From Allostella sp. ATCC 35155 (GTDB lineage Bacteria; Pseudomonadota; Alphaproteobacteria; ATCC43930; Allostellaceae): a stretch of 64,000 nt of DNA. Below the pieces are notes generated by a model. That model was not told the origin of the DNA. It was given only the letters and a program-made list of their open reading frames with translations, and did not search any database. Where the stretch lies: positions 1,856,001 to 1,920,000 of the forward strand of contig AP019701.1 of NCBI GenBank assembly GCA_006738865.1. The letters are read 5' to 3'. Position numbers and translations under genes: made by a program. Positions 7,818 through 17,355 of this stretch are shown here, piece after piece (position 1 is the first letter of the stretch; the number at the start of each line of letters is the position of its first letter).

Positions 7818-10601
7818 ATGACTGACGATGCCGCCCGCCTCGCGGCGGACATGCTCGCGCGCACCGCGGAGATCTTCGAGCGCGCGGCGCGCGATCCCTT
7901 CGGCAAGCCCGTCCTGTCGGTGGCGCTGGCGATCACCCGCGACATCGACGATGGCCGGCTCGACGCCGATCAGCTGGAGGCGCTGGTCCGGCACCTGCGG
8001 GACGTCGCCTTTGCCGACCGCGCCCGGCGGCTGGCGGCCTATGTCGGCGGGGTCGATCCGGTGGCCAACGGCGCTGCGCTCGACCGCGTCGCCGCGCATG
8101 TGGCGCGCCCGGACCCCGACGACAGCCCCGTGCCCTGGGCACGGTTTCGCGACTCGGTGGAACGCTGCCGCTACGCCGCCGTGTTCACGGCGCATCCCAC
8201 CTTCGGGTTGCGCGCGGACGTGGCGCGTGACCTAGCGCAGGCCGCCGGCGGAGGGGCGGCGCCCCCGGTCGCGAGCCATCGCCCCGAGGCCCCGACCCTC
8301 GAGGACGAGTTCGGCCGCGCCGTCGAGGCCATCGTCAACGGCCGCGACGCGCTGGACCGGCTCAACGGCCGGCTGCTCGCGGCCGCCCGCCGTTCCTGGC
8401 CCGAGCGCTGGCCGGAGCTGGTGCCGCGGCCGCTCGTCCTGGCGAGCTGGGTCGGATACGACACCGACGGTCGCACCGACATCGGCTGGTGGGACACGCT
8501 GCGCCTGCGGCTGCGGATGAAGCGCCTTCAGCTGCTGCGGCTGCAGGGCCAGCTCCTGGCCGTGCCGGCGGCGACCGAGCTGTCGGGCCGGGTCGCTGCG
8601 GCGCTGGCCGAGGTCGAGACGCAGATCACGCTCTGCCCGACGGCAGCCGATCCGGATGCCACGGCCCGGTTCGCGCAGGCGCTGGTCGGCGGCCGGGAGA
8701 CCGCGCTGGTGACGCCGGCGCCGCTGCTCGCCGGCTTCGCGGCGGCAATGGCCGGTGTCGACGAGGAGGGGCGGCTGGCCCTGGCGGTCGCGCGGGCGGG
8801 GCTGGTCGCGCACGGCCTGTCGCTCGCCCACACCCATGTCCGGCTCAACGCGGCCCAGCTCCACAACGTCGTCCGCCAGCGGCTGGGCATCGTCGACTTC
8901 GTCGAGGATCCGGCCCATCGCCGTGCCATGCTGGGCGCCATCAACAGTGCGCTCGACGCGGTCGAGCCGGTGCCGGTCGATTTCGGCGGACTTCTCGCCG
9001 AGCAGGCCTCGGCAGCACGCCTGATGATGACGGTCGCGCAGATCGTGAAGCACGTCGACGCCTCCACACCGATCCGCTTCCTGATCGCCGAGACCGAGAG
9101 CGGCTATACCCTCCTGGCCGCCCTGTGGCTGGCCCGCCTCTTCGGGATCGAGCGGGATATCGAGATCAGCCCACTGTTCGAGACCGCTTCGGCGCTGGAG
9201 CAGGGGGCCCGCGTCCTCGACGAGGCGCTGCGCAGCCGCCACTACCGCCGCTATCTCGAAGCGACCGGGCGCCTGGCGCTGCAATTCGGCTATTCGGACT
9301 CGGGCCGCTATGTCGGCCAGCTCGCCGCGTCGAACCAGATCGAGCGCCTGCGGCTGCGCATCGCCGAGACCCTGGCTCGGCATGGCGTGCGCGGTGTCGA
9401 GGTCGTGCTCTTCGACACGCACGGCGAGAGCATCGGGCGCGGCGCGCATCCCGGCTCGCTCGCCGATCGTCTCAAGTATCTCTCGCCCACGGCGTCGCGC
9501 CAGGCGCTCAATCGCGCCTCGCTGCCGGTCCGCGAGGAGAGCGCCTTTCAGGGCGGCGACGGCTATCTCCTGTTCGGAACGCCGGAACTGGCGCTCGCGG
9601 TCGTCGCCCGGATATCCGAGCATGCCTTTCACCCGGCGGCCGGGCCGATCGAGGATCCGATCTACGCCGATCCGGACTTCGTGGCCGACTTCTTCGGCAC
9701 CGTGCGGGCCCAGATGGAGGGCCTCGTCGAGGATCCCGGCTATGCCGCGCTGCTCGGCGCCTTCGGCCCGTCGCTTCTCGACCAGACGGGATCACGCCCG
9801 GCGGCGCGGCAGGGCGAGGGGATGGCGACGGTGCGACGCATCCGCCACCCCAGCGAACTCCGCGCGATCCCGAACAACGCGATCCTGCAGCAGCTGGGCT
9901 GGTGCGCCAACACGCTGCACGGCCTGGGGGCCGCCGCGGCGCGGCAGCCCGAGCCGTTCGCCGACCTGCGGCATCGCAGTCGGCGCTTCCACCGGGCGAT
10001 GGAACTGGCGGCGCACGGCCTCGCGCATTCCGAGATCGAGGTACTGCGGGCCGTGGTGGCGACGCTCGACCCGGCGACCTGGCTCGACCGGGCGCAGCAT
10101 ACGGCGCGGCCGGGCCGGCGCGAGGCGCTCGTGGCGGTGGCGCGCGCCCTGGAGGGCCTCGATCTCTGGGCCGAAGTCCAGTCCATGTTCCGCCGCGTCC
10201 AGGCCGACCATCTCGCGCTGCGCGTCGCCTGGCCGGAAGCGCCGCGGATGGCGATGCGGGAGGTCCTGCTGCATGCGCTGCGGCTCGCGCTGGTTCACCG
10301 CATCTGGCTGCTGGCGGCGGATATCCCGGAATTCTCACCCCGGCATGGAGTGACCCGCACGGTGCTGGTGCAGTCGATCCTGCGTCTGGAGGTGCCCCAG
10401 GCGCTGGCCCTGCTCGAGGAGATCTTCCCCGATGCCACCGATCCGGCCCGAGCGCGCGACTATGGCGAGCCGGCCGCCCCCCTGTCCGCCGGCGCCTATG
10501 GCCGGGAGCATGCCGAGATCTTCCGGCCGATGGCGCGCTGGTTCGCGATGGTGCGGGAGATCGCGGTCGCCGTCACGCACGAGGTGGGTGCCTTCGGCTG
10601 A
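7818..10601 (+). CDS. ppc: phosphoenolpyruvate carboxylase-like protein (divergent at catalytic motifs)
   Basis: A 927-residue protein taking the ATG at 7818 (MTDDAARL), which has a GAGGG site upstream; an in-frame start at 7800 is also possible. Length and motif order match PEP carboxylase, which adds bicarbonate to PEP to give oxaloacetate. Seen are VFTAHPTF with the catalytic His (about residue 126), a GYDTDGR segment in place of GGDRDGN, PLFETASAL, QFGYSDSGRY, and VVLFDTHGESIGRGAHPG. The family consensus at the last two sites is GYSDSxKD and LFHGRGGSxGRGG. The Lys, one His and one Arg known to matter in the E. coli enzyme therefore look replaced by Arg, Asp and His. The usual TEQGE motif is also not recognisable. 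The fold assignment is firm; activity as a standard PEPC is not. Confidence 0.8.
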   Translation: MTDDAARLAADMLARTAEIFERAARDPFGKPVLSVALAITRDIDDGRLDADQLEALVRHLRDVAFADRARRLAAYVGGVDPVANGAALDRVAAHVARPDPDDSPVPWARFRDSVERCRYAAVFTAHPTFGLRADVARDLAQAAGGGAAPPVASHRPEAPTLEDEFGRAVEAIVNGRDALDRLNGRLLAAARRSWPERWPELVPRPLVLASWVGYDTDGRTDIGWWDTLRLRLRMKRLQLLRLQGQLLAVPAATELSGRVAAALAEVETQITLCPTAADPDATARFAQALVGGRETALVTPAPLLAGFAAAMAGVDEEGRLALAVARAGLVAHGLSLAHTHVRLNAAQLHNVVRQRLGIVDFVEDPAHRRAMLGAINSALDAVEPVPVDFGGLLAEQASAARLMMTVAQIVKHVDASTPIRFLIAETESGYTLLAALWLARLFGIERDIEISPLFETASALEQGARVLDEALRSRHYRRYLEATGRLALQFGYSDSGRYVGQLAASNQIERLRLRIAETLARHGVRGVEVVLFDTHGESIGRGAHPGSLADRLKYLSPTASRQALNRASLPVREESAFQGGDGYLLFGTPELALAVVARISEHAFHPAAGPIEDPIYADPDFVADFFGTVRAQMEGLVEDPGYAALLGAFGPSLLDQTGSRPAARQGEGMATVRRIRHPSELRAIPNNAILQQLGWCANTLHGLGAAAARQPEPFADLRHRSRRFHRAMELAAHGLAHSEIEVLRAVVATLDPATWLDRAQHTARPGRREALVAVARALEGLDLWAEVQSMFRRVQADHLALRVAWPEAPRMAMREVLLHALRLALVHRIWLLAADIPEFSPRHGVTRTVLVQSILRLEVPQALALLEEIFPDATDPARARDYGEPAAPLSAGAYGREHAEIFRPMARWFAMVREIAVAVTHEVGAFG

Positions 10602-10651
10602 CGGTCCGGTCTAGGCTCTGCCGGAGCGAGCGAGAAGGGGAGGCTCCGGCA

Positions 10652-11989
10652 ATGTGCGACACCATGGTGGCTCTGCCGCCCGCCACCGTCGGCGGGTCGG
10701 TGCTGTTCGCCAAGAACAGCGACCGCGAGCGCGACGAGGCCCAGTTCCTGGAACTGGTTCCGGCGGCACGGCACGCGGCGGGCAGCACGGTGCGCTGCAC
10801 CTACATCGAGATTCCCCAGGCCGAGCGCACCCACGCGGTCCTGCTCAGCCGGCCGTTCTGGATCTGGGGCGCCGAGATGGGCGCCAACGAGCATGGCGTC
10901 GTCATCGGCAACGAGGCGGTGTTCGCGACCATTCCCCCGGGGCGGACGCGCGCGCTGATCGGGATGGACCTGCTGCGGCTCGGCCTCGAGCGCGGCGCGA
11001 CCGCGGCCGAGGCGGTCGAAGTCATCACCGGCCTGCTGGAACGCCATGGCCAGGGCGGCAATTGCGGTCTGCGGAACGAGCATTTCTACGACAACTCGTT
11101 CATCGTCGCCGACGCGCGCGAAGCCTTCGTGCTGGAGACGATCGGGCGGATGTGGGCGGTCGAGCGATGCCCGCCGGTGCGTGCCATCTCGAACGCCCTG
11201 TCGATCGGGCCGGGCGCCATCGCCCGCAGCGGCGGCGGGCTTGTCGAGCATGCGCGCGCGCAGGGCTGGTGCCGCGATGCGGGCGACCTCGACTTCGCCG
11301 GCCGCTACATCGACCTCGAGCGCGACGCGATGAGCCGCGGCCGGCTGCGCTGCGCCCGGGCGACCGAGGTGCTGGGGCGACGGACCGGGCGGCTCGAGCC
11401 GTTCGACCTTATGGCGGCGCTGCGCGACCACGGGGCCGAGGGCGAGGCGATGGCGGCCGACGGCGGCTGGCATCCCGACCGGTCGACGACGCGCTCCATC
11501 TGCATGCATGCCGGGGCCGGGCTGCGACGGGGCCAGAGCGTCGGCTCGCTGGTGGCGGACCTGCATCCCGAGCGGCCGGCCGTGATCTGGGTGACCGGAA
11601 CGTCGGCGCCGTGCCTCTCGGTCTTCAAGCCGGTCGTGCTGGCGGCCGGACTGCCGCCGCAGGGCGACCGCCCGACCGAGCGGGACGATGGCGGGCGCAG
11701 CCTCTGGTGGCGGCACGAGCGCTTCCACCGGGCCGCCATGCTGGGCGACCATGCGGGCGTTCTGGCCGCCATTGGTCCCGAGCGCGACCAGTTGGAGCGG
11801 CGCTTCGCCGCGCGGGTGGCGGAGGCCGGTCCGGATGCTCTCGCGGACGTGGTCTCAGCGTGCTGGGCCGAGGCCGCTGCGGCCGAGGCGCGTTGGCTGG
11901 CGGCGCTGCCGGCCGTGCCGGCGCGCGTCGCGGACGCAGACTACGCCGCCAGCTGGACCGACGACCGGCCCGTGCTGGCGGCGGAATAG
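10652..11989 (+). CDS. C69-family / secernin-like Ntn hydrolase
   Basis: A 445-residue protein whose start (ATG at 10652, GGGGAGG site about 8 nt upstream) puts Cys at position 2: MCDTMVALPPATVGGSVLFA, then KNSDRERDEAQ. This is the canonical N-terminus of peptidase family C69 (dipeptidase A) and secernins, in which Cys2 becomes the N-terminal nucleophile. Other family traits are WGAEMGANEHGVVIGNEAVF, the GGNCG stretch followed by NSFIVADAREAFVLETIG, and ISNALSIG. The substrate is unknown; family members cleave dipeptides or amides. It starts 50 bp after the PEPC-like gene and may be cotranscribed with it. Confidence 0.88.
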   Translation: MCDTMVALPPATVGGSVLFAKNSDRERDEAQFLELVPAARHAAGSTVRCTYIEIPQAERTHAVLLSRPFWIWGAEMGANEHGVVIGNEAVFATIPPGRTRALIGMDLLRLGLERGATAAEAVEVITGLLERHGQGGNCGLRNEHFYDNSFIVADAREAFVLETIGRMWAVERCPPVRAISNALSIGPGAIARSGGGLVEHARAQGWCRDAGDLDFAGRYIDLERDAMSRGRLRCARATEVLGRRTGRLEPFDLMAALRDHGAEGEAMAADGGWHPDRSTTRSICMHAGAGLRRGQSVGSLVADLHPERPAVIWVTGTSAPCLSVFKPVVLAAGLPPQGDRPTERDDGGRSLWWRHERFHRAAMLGDHAGVLAAIGPERDQLERRFAARVAEAGPDALADVVSACWAEAAAAEARWLAALPAVPARVADADYAASWTDDRPVLAAE

Positions 11990-11996
11990 CCGCAGG

Positions 11997-12161
11997 TCAG
12001 GCGGCGCCGCGCGGCGGCGCCGCGCCCTTCTTGCCGACCTTTGCCGGCGAAGTGCGGCGCATCGGCGCGTCGCCTTCGCCCGGCTGCCGGTAAGCGGCCA
12101 GATCGGCCGTTGCGGAGAGCGACTGCCGGAGCAGGGCGAGATCGAGAGTACGGTCGGTCAT
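11997..12161 (-). CDS. hypothetical small basic protein (54 aa)
   Basis: A short minus-strand gene between two plus-strand genes. The ATG at 12161 has an excellent AAGGAGG ribosome site 8-9 nt upstream, the strongest evidence that it is real. The N-terminal third is an amphipathic helix (LDLALLRQSLSATADLAAY) and the C-terminal third is Lys/Pro/Ala-rich (AKVGKKGAAPPRGAA). No family is recognised. It ends 8 bp from the stop of the C69 hydrolase gene, with which it converges. Confidence 0.6.
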   Translation of the reverse strand: MTDRTLDLALLRQSLSATADLAAYRQPGEGDAPMRRTSPAKVGKKGAAPPRGAA

Positions 12162-12399
12162 GATGCGTGTCCTCCTTCGGGAAGCAGCTTAGCCCGAATC
12201 ACGCGCGCAGTGCAGCCGGCCGGGACGCCCAGTCCGGGACGGGCCTCCCGATAATGACGGAGGTGATGGTCGCGGAGCGGCCCAAGGCGAAGGAGGGGGC
12301 GTCGGTAGCTGGCCGCCGACGGCGACCGGGACGACCCGCGCCCCGTTCCGTTCCGGCGCCGATCCTGCCAACCTTGGCGCTGGTCGAGATGGGGGAACG

Positions 12400-13917
12400 A
12401 TGGGCGGTCCATATGTGATCGGCGTCGATGGCGGAACGGAGTCGCTGCGCGCCGGAGTGTTCGATCTGTCCGGGCGACCCGTCGCGGTGGCGTCGTCCGC
12501 CTATGCCACCCACTTTCCCCGTCCCGGCTGGGCCGAGCAGGACCCGGAGGACTGGTGGCGGGCGCTCGGTGTGGCGGTGCGCGATGCCGTGACGCGGTCC
12601 GGGGTGCCCGCCGGGGCATTCGCCGCCATCGCCGTCGACACCACCTGCTGTTCCGTCGTGGCGCTCGACGCCGGCGGCCGGCCGCTGCGGCCGGCGCTCA
12701 TCTGGATGGACGTGCGCGCCGGCGAGGAGGCCGCTGCGGTGCTCGCCACCGGCGACCCGGCGCTCATCCTCAATTCCGGCGCGCGCGGACCCGTCTCGGC
12801 GGAATGGATGATTCCCAAGGCGCTGTGGCTCGCCCGGCACGAGCCGGAGGTCTTCGCCGCGGCCGCCACGATCTGCGAGTACCAGGACTTCCTGAACTTG
12901 CGGCTCACCGGGCGGCGGGTCGCCTCGCTCGGCAACGTCGCGCCGCGCTGGCACTACCGGGCACGGGCCGGCGGCTGGCCGCGCTCGCTGCTGGCGTCCC
13001 TGGACTTGGACGCTCTGGCCGCGAAGTGGCCGCAGGCGGTGCTGCCGATGGGGGCGGCGATCGGCGGCCTGACGAACGATGCGGCAGCCCATCTCGGCCT
13101 GCCGCCCGGCCTGCCGGTCGCCCAGGGCGGTGCCGATGCCTTCGTCGCGATGATCGGGCTGGGCGTCGTCGAAGCCGGCCGGATGGCCTTCATCACCGGC
13201 TCGTCGCACCTCCATCTCGGGCTGTCGGCGACCACAATCCATGGCCCCGGCGTCTGGGGCGGCTATGACGATGCGGTGGTGCCGGGCCTGGCGATGGTGG
13301 AGGGCGGGCAGACCTCGACGGGATCGGTGGTGGCGTGGCTGCGGCGCCTCTTCGGCGAAGGGGTCGACTACCGGACGCTCGACCGCGAGGCGGCGGAGGT
13401 GCCGATCGGCTCCGATGGCCTCGTCGTGCAGGATCATTTCCAGGGCAACCGCACGCCGCATACCGACCCGCTGTCCCGCGGTGCGGTGATGGGACTGTCG
13501 CTGCGCCACGGGCGCGGCCACGTATTCCGCGCGGCCCTGGAGGGCATCGCATTCGGTACCCGGCTGATCCTCGAGACCATGGCCGATGCCGGCTTCCGCG
13601 CCGAGGAGATGGTGATCGCCGGCGGGGCGACCCGTTCGGAACTGTGGATGCGCATCCATTCCGACGTCGCCGGAGTGCCGCTGGTCCTGACGCGGGTGGC
13701 GGATGCGCCGACGCTGGGCTCGGCAATGCTGGCGGCGGTCGCTGCCGGCTGCTTCCCGGATATCGCCGCAGCGGCCCGCACCATGGTCGCGGTCGAACGA
13801 CGGATCGAGCCCGACCCGGCGGCGCATGACGCCTATGCCGCGTCCTATGCCGCCTATCGCCGGGCCTATCCCGCCTTGAACGCGGTCATCGGTCCACTGG
13901 CCGCCGCGCGGTCGTGA
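12400..13917 (+). CDS. FGGY-family carbohydrate kinase
   Basis: A 505-residue protein of standard FGGY length with both actin-like halves. Visible motifs: YVIGVDGGTESLRAGVFDLSG (phosphate-1 loop), a PGWAEQDPEDWW stretch, IAVDTTCCSVVALDAGG, LIWMDVRAGEEA, VAQGGADAFVAMIGLG with the catalytic Asp, and VIAGGATRSELWMRIHSDVAGVPLVL (adenosine motif). Family members phosphorylate pentuloses, glycerol, xylitol or similar polyols. SGARGPVSAEWMIPKALWL resembles ribulokinase- and D-ribulose-kinase-like members, but the substrate is not fixed. It has its own upstream region of about 240 bp with no other gene on that strand, and converges with the TRIC-like gene 7 bp later. Confidence 0.88.
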   Translation: MGGPYVIGVDGGTESLRAGVFDLSGRPVAVASSAYATHFPRPGWAEQDPEDWWRALGVAVRDAVTRSGVPAGAFAAIAVDTTCCSVVALDAGGRPLRPALIWMDVRAGEEAAAVLATGDPALILNSGARGPVSAEWMIPKALWLARHEPEVFAAAATICEYQDFLNLRLTGRRVASLGNVAPRWHYRARAGGWPRSLLASLDLDALAAKWPQAVLPMGAAIGGLTNDAAAHLGLPPGLPVAQGGADAFVAMIGLGVVEAGRMAFITGSSHLHLGLSATTIHGPGVWGGYDDAVVPGLAMVEGGQTSTGSVVAWLRRLFGEGVDYRTLDREAAEVPIGSDGLVVQDHFQGNRTPHTDPLSRGAVMGLSLRHGRGHVFRAALEGIAFGTRLILETMADAGFRAEEMVIAGGATRSELWMRIHSDVAGVPLVLTRVADAPTLGSAMLAAVAAGCFPDIAAAARTMVAVERRIEPDPAAHDAYAASYAAYRRAYPALNAVIGPLAAARS

Positions 13918-13924
13918 GAACCGG

Positions 13925-14644
13925 TCAGAACATCGGTGCGCGGATGTCGAGCTTGTAGACGACCATCCGCATGACCGAGACGCCGAAGATGGAGAATACG
14001 ACCACCCAGTAGGTCGCCTCGGCCGGCAGCCAGAGGAGCGCTGCCGTCAGCACGACGCCCCAGATCGCGGCGATCTCCGCATAGAAGCTGCCCTTCAGGA
14101 CGGGATTTCCGGCATCGGCCCGGAAGACGTCGCGGAGCACCGTGCCGAACGACGCGTTGAGCACGGCGAAGACCGGTCCCCAGACGAGGAAGGGCCGGCA
14201 GTTGAACTGGATCGCGGTCAGGACGCCGGTGGCCGTGAAGCTGGCGAGGCCGATCGAGTCGAACAGCACCAGGGCGGTGCGCGTGGTGATCGTCTGCTGC
14301 AGCCGCACGTAGAAGTACGCAAGGTCGAAGAAGAACAGGAACCGCCCGCGCGCCATGTCGATGAATGCCATCACCATCTTGGCGGTCAGTACGACGACGA
14401 TGATCGCAATGATGTAGCTGGGCTGGTCGATGATGCCGACCGGCTTCCGCCCCGCAATCAGGTCCATGATCAGGCTGCCGCCGATCGCCGGCAGGCTGGC
14501 GAGGACGAAGGCGCCGGTCAGCGAGTAGCTCTCCGACCGGGCGATGGTGATGCCCGACAGCGCGAACGCCACCGTCCCGATGAGGTCGAGCCGGACGAAC
14601 CACCACGCATGGACGATGTTGTCGAAATTGTAGGCCGGCTCCAC
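13925..14644 (-). CDS. UPF0126 / trimeric intracellular cation (TRIC) channel family membrane protein
   Basis: A 239-residue polytopic protein. No ATG is available near the conserved N-terminus. The GTG at 14644 (VEPAYNFDNIVHAWW) with a GGGAGG site upstream is the best start; codons further upstream are Arg/Pro-rich. About seven hydrophobic segments are visible, in two similar halves: LIGTVAFALSGITIA with the glycine-rich SLPAIGGSLIMDLIAG, and LVLFDSIGLASFTATGVLTAI with VLNASFGTVLRDVF. This duplicated glycine-containing pattern is that of YadS/YicG and bacterial TRIC proteins, homotrimeric cation channels. C-terminal membrane segments end with MRMVVYKLDIRAPMF. Confidence 0.82.
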   Translation of the reverse strand: MEPAYNFDNIVHAWWFVRLDLIGTVAFALSGITIARSESYSLTGAFVLASLPAIGGSLIMDLIAGRKPVGIIDQPSYIIAIIVVVLTAKMVMAFIDMARGRFLFFFDLAYFYVRLQQTITTRTALVLFDSIGLASFTATGVLTAIQFNCRPFLVWGPVFAVLNASFGTVLRDVFRADAGNPVLKGSFYAEIAAIWGVVLTAALLWLPAEATYWVVVFSIFGVSVMRMVVYKLDIRAPMF

Positions 14645-14742
14645 CTGCGACGCCCTTCCTCCCGCCTTCGATGGCGGGAGGATATAGCCTATCCGGCTCG
14701 AAAACTGCCGCGCTGCGCGTCGTGCGAGCCGCCGGCGGAACC

Positions 14743-15987
14743 CTATTCCGCCGGCGCTGCCGCCCGTGCTGCGATCGCTTCGGGCGAGCGCGCCCAGAGT
14801 TCGGGTGCCAGTTCTTCCTTGCGGTTGGGAAACAGGAGCGCGCAGGCCAGCGTGATGCTGCCGAACGCGGCCAGGACGACCATCGCGAGCGCGAGGTCGC
14901 CGGTCGCGTCGTGAAGGAAGCCGACCAGCGGCGAGGCCACCGCCGCACCGAGGAAGCCGATGGTGAAGCGGATGGAGTAGAGCTTCGCCCGCAGCGCCGG
15001 GGCGATGTAGCGCGCCGTCATGGTGTCGTTGACGGTGACCTGGCCGAAGATCGAGGCGGCGACGATGCCGGCGAGCGGCAGCACCAGCCAGCCCTCGACG
15101 AAGGAGAGGGCGAGCAGCGCCGGCACCAGGACGATGCCGAGCGGCATGAACACCGCCTTCAGGGTGTTGCGATCGATGAGCTGGCCGACCGTGTACTGGG
15201 TCAGGCCGCCGCACAGGGTCGCCAGGAAGGCGAGCAGGCCGACGACCGGCAGGAGATCGGGCGAGGACGCGAGCCGCTCCTCCATGAGCTTGGGTATGAG
15301 CAGCGTGAAGGCATTGAACACGAGGCCGGAAACGGCGGCGATCGCCATCAGGATGATGACGGCGCGCCGCACCACGGCCGGCGGAATGGCGGCGAACGGC
15401 TTGGCGCCGCCGGGGGCGCGGCTGGCGTCGAAGGCGGGCTCGCGCAGATACAGCAGCCCGAATGCCACGCAGAGTGCGCCCGGAATGATGAAGGCCCAAT
15501 GCCAGCCGAAGCGCGCGGCGAGGAAGGCAGTGACGACGGGCGCCAGCGCGACGCCGACATTGCCGAAGACGCCGTTGATGCCGACCGCCCGCCCGACGCG
15601 GGGCCCCGCGGCCTCGACCAGCATGGCCGTGCCGATCGGGTGGTAGATGGCGGAGAACGCGCCCATCACCGCCAGCGTCAGCATGAGACCGACGGGCGAC
15701 GCCGTCAGTCCGGCGACGATCATCGCCCCGCCGGTACCGAGGAAGAAGGCGGTCATCATCGCCTTGCGGCCGAGGCGGTCCGCGAGCCAGCCCATGGGCA
15801 GGGAGCCGAGCCCGTAGAGCACGAACATGCCGGTGCCGAGCGCCAGGATCGGCCCGTAGTCGCCCCCGAACGCCGCGGAATCCTGCTGCACGATCGCCAG
15901 CACGGCCGTCGCCAGGATCAGCAGGCTGTAGTGGGTGAAGGTGTGGGCGGTGTTGATGAATGCGATCTGGCGCGAGTTCGGAGACAT
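14743..15987 (-). CDS. MFS transporter
   Basis: A 414-residue major facilitator with about twelve hydrophobic segments. The start is the ATG of MSPNSRQIAFINTAHTFTHYSLLIL. The loop 2-3 signature MGWLADRLGRKAMM (G-x-L-a-D-r-x-G-r-k) is intact near residues 65-78, and a second related loop (CGGLTQYTVGQLIDRN) lies between the two halves. Helices such as GAFSAIYHPIGTAMLVEAAGPRVGRA resemble FsmA/Fsr-like (fosmidomycin resistance type) carriers, many of which are exporters. The substrate is unknown. It lies 98 bp upstream of the TRIC-like gene on the same strand. Confidence 0.88.
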   Translation of the reverse strand: MSPNSRQIAFINTAHTFTHYSLLILATAVLAIVQQDSAAFGGDYGPILALGTGMFVLYGLGSLPMGWLADRLGRKAMMTAFFLGTGGAMIVAGLTASPVGLMLTLAVMGAFSAIYHPIGTAMLVEAAGPRVGRAVGINGVFGNVGVALAPVVTAFLAARFGWHWAFIIPGALCVAFGLLYLREPAFDASRAPGGAKPFAAIPPAVVRRAVIILMAIAAVSGLVFNAFTLLIPKLMEERLASSPDLLPVVGLLAFLATLCGGLTQYTVGQLIDRNTLKAVFMPLGIVLVPALLALSFVEGWLVLPLAGIVAASIFGQVTVNDTMTARYIAPALRAKLYSIRFTIGFLGAAVASPLVGFLHDATGDLALAMVVLAAFGSITLACALLFPNRKEELAPELWARSPEAIAARAAAPAE

Positions 15988-16101
15988 GGCGGATCCAGCC
16001 TGCTGTACGACGAAGGCAGGTTAGCCCGATCGGCGTGCGCCGTACGGACAATCATCGTCGCCGGACGGTCAATCTCGGGCGCGGGAGCGGGGCTCCGAGG
16101 G

Positions 16102-17355
16102 TCAGGCGAGGCGACCCTCGCGGTCGAACTCGATGATCGCGTCTGCCGCGCGGCCGGCGCCGTCTCCCTCGCGTGCGATCGCGGCGGCGAGCCGGGCGGC
16201 AGCCTGCCGGCGCCCGGGGTCGGCGACCAGGCGCCGGAGAACGGCCTCGGCCGCGGGCGCGTCGAAGCGGTCCAGGGGCAGGATTTCGGCCGCGCCGGTC
16301 CGGTGCGCGCGCAGGGCGTTGTCGTGCTGATCGTGCAGCGGAAACGGCACGGCGAGCGTCGGCCGTCCGGAGGCGAGCGCGCGGGTCAGGGTGCCGACGC
16401 CGCCATGGCAGACGATCGCGGCGGCGCCTGCAAAGACAGGACGGAACGGCAGGTACGGGAATCCTGCGAGATGGTCGCCGCCCTGCATCCCGAGCCCCTC
16501 CGGTGTCACTCCGATCACGAGGGCGCGGGCACCCATGCGGCCGATCGCAACCACCGCCTGCTGCAGCACCCGGCCGCTGGTGCCGGCGCGGTGCGCGCCG
16601 ACCGTCACGACGACCGGTGGCGGGCCCGCGGCGAGGAACGCCTCGGCCCGGGCCAGGTCGGCGGTCGTCGCGGGCTCGTCCCACTGGCAGGCCCCGACGA
16701 CACGGGCGGTCAGCGGCCAGTCCCCCGGATCGGCGGCGAGATGGCGCGAGAACAGCGCCAGCGTGCCGAACGGGGAGAGGTGGGCGGTGGCCGCGCCGAT
16801 GGGCGGCAGGCCGAGCCGCGTCCGGATCGCATGGAGCGGGGCCACGAGTTCGTGGAAGTAGGCGACCCTGCGCGCCGGCGGAGCATTCCGCAGCGCGGGT
16901 GGCCAGACATGCAGCGGCGGCGCGATCCGCGAGGGCAGCGAGTAGGGGGCGATGATGGCGCCGAGCCAGCGTCGCCCCTCCAGTTCGGCCGCCGGTCGGG
17001 CGCCCATGGCCGTGGCGCCCTGAACGACGATGTCGTGGCTGGCCACCAGCGGTCGCAGTCGCGCGATGGCGTCCGGCAGCTGGTCGAAGCCGAACTCGCG
17101 CATGAGGATCCGGCTCGCTTCCGCCGGATGCGTGAGCATCCGCGCCAGAGGGTCTTCCGGCGAGCCCGGCGGCCAGTCCCGCTGCGCCTCGGCGAAGGCG
17201 AGGCCGGCACCCTCGACGGCCGTCCGGTGCCGGGCCAGCGTCGCGATCGTCGCGCGGTGACCGCGCCGGACGATTTCGCGGGCGACTGCAAGAAAGGGAT
17301 TGAGATCGCCCAGCGTCCCGACGGTGACGATCAGGATAGAGCGGCGCGTGGTCAT
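16102..17355 (-). CDS. UGT-like glycosyltransferase (GT1/GT28 fold), third of three tandem copies
   Basis: A 417-residue protein. The start is the ATG at 17355, overlapping the previous gene's stop by 4 bp (ATGA), so the two are translationally coupled. The N-terminal half begins ILIVTVGTLGDLNPFLAVAREIVRRGHRATIAT, the acceptor-domain signature shared with sterol glucosyltransferases and rhamnosyltransferases. The C-terminal nucleotide-sugar half contains FPYLPFRPVFAGAAAIVCHGGVGTLTRALASGRPTLAVPF with the conserved HGGxGT donor loop and a PFPLHDQHDNALR segment. It probably transfers a sugar from UDP or dTDP to a lipid or small acceptor. The neighbouring two genes encode paralogues; there is no partner to identify the acceptor. 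Confidence 0.88.
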   Translation of the reverse strand: MTTRRSILIVTVGTLGDLNPFLAVAREIVRRGHRATIATLARHRTAVEGAGLAFAEAQRDWPPGSPEDPLARMLTHPAEASRILMREFGFDQLPDAIARLRPLVASHDIVVQGATAMGARPAAELEGRRWLGAIIAPYSLPSRIAPPLHVWPPALRNAPPARRVAYFHELVAPLHAIRTRLGLPPIGAATAHLSPFGTLALFSRHLAADPGDWPLTARVVGACQWDEPATTADLARAEAFLAAGPPPVVVTVGAHRAGTSGRVLQQAVVAIGRMGARALVIGVTPEGLGMQGGDHLAGFPYLPFRPVFAGAAAIVCHGGVGTLTRALASGRPTLAVPFPLHDQHDNALRAHRTGAAEILPLDRFDAPAAEAVLRRLVADPGRRQAAARLAAAIAREGDGAGRAADAIIEFDREGRLA

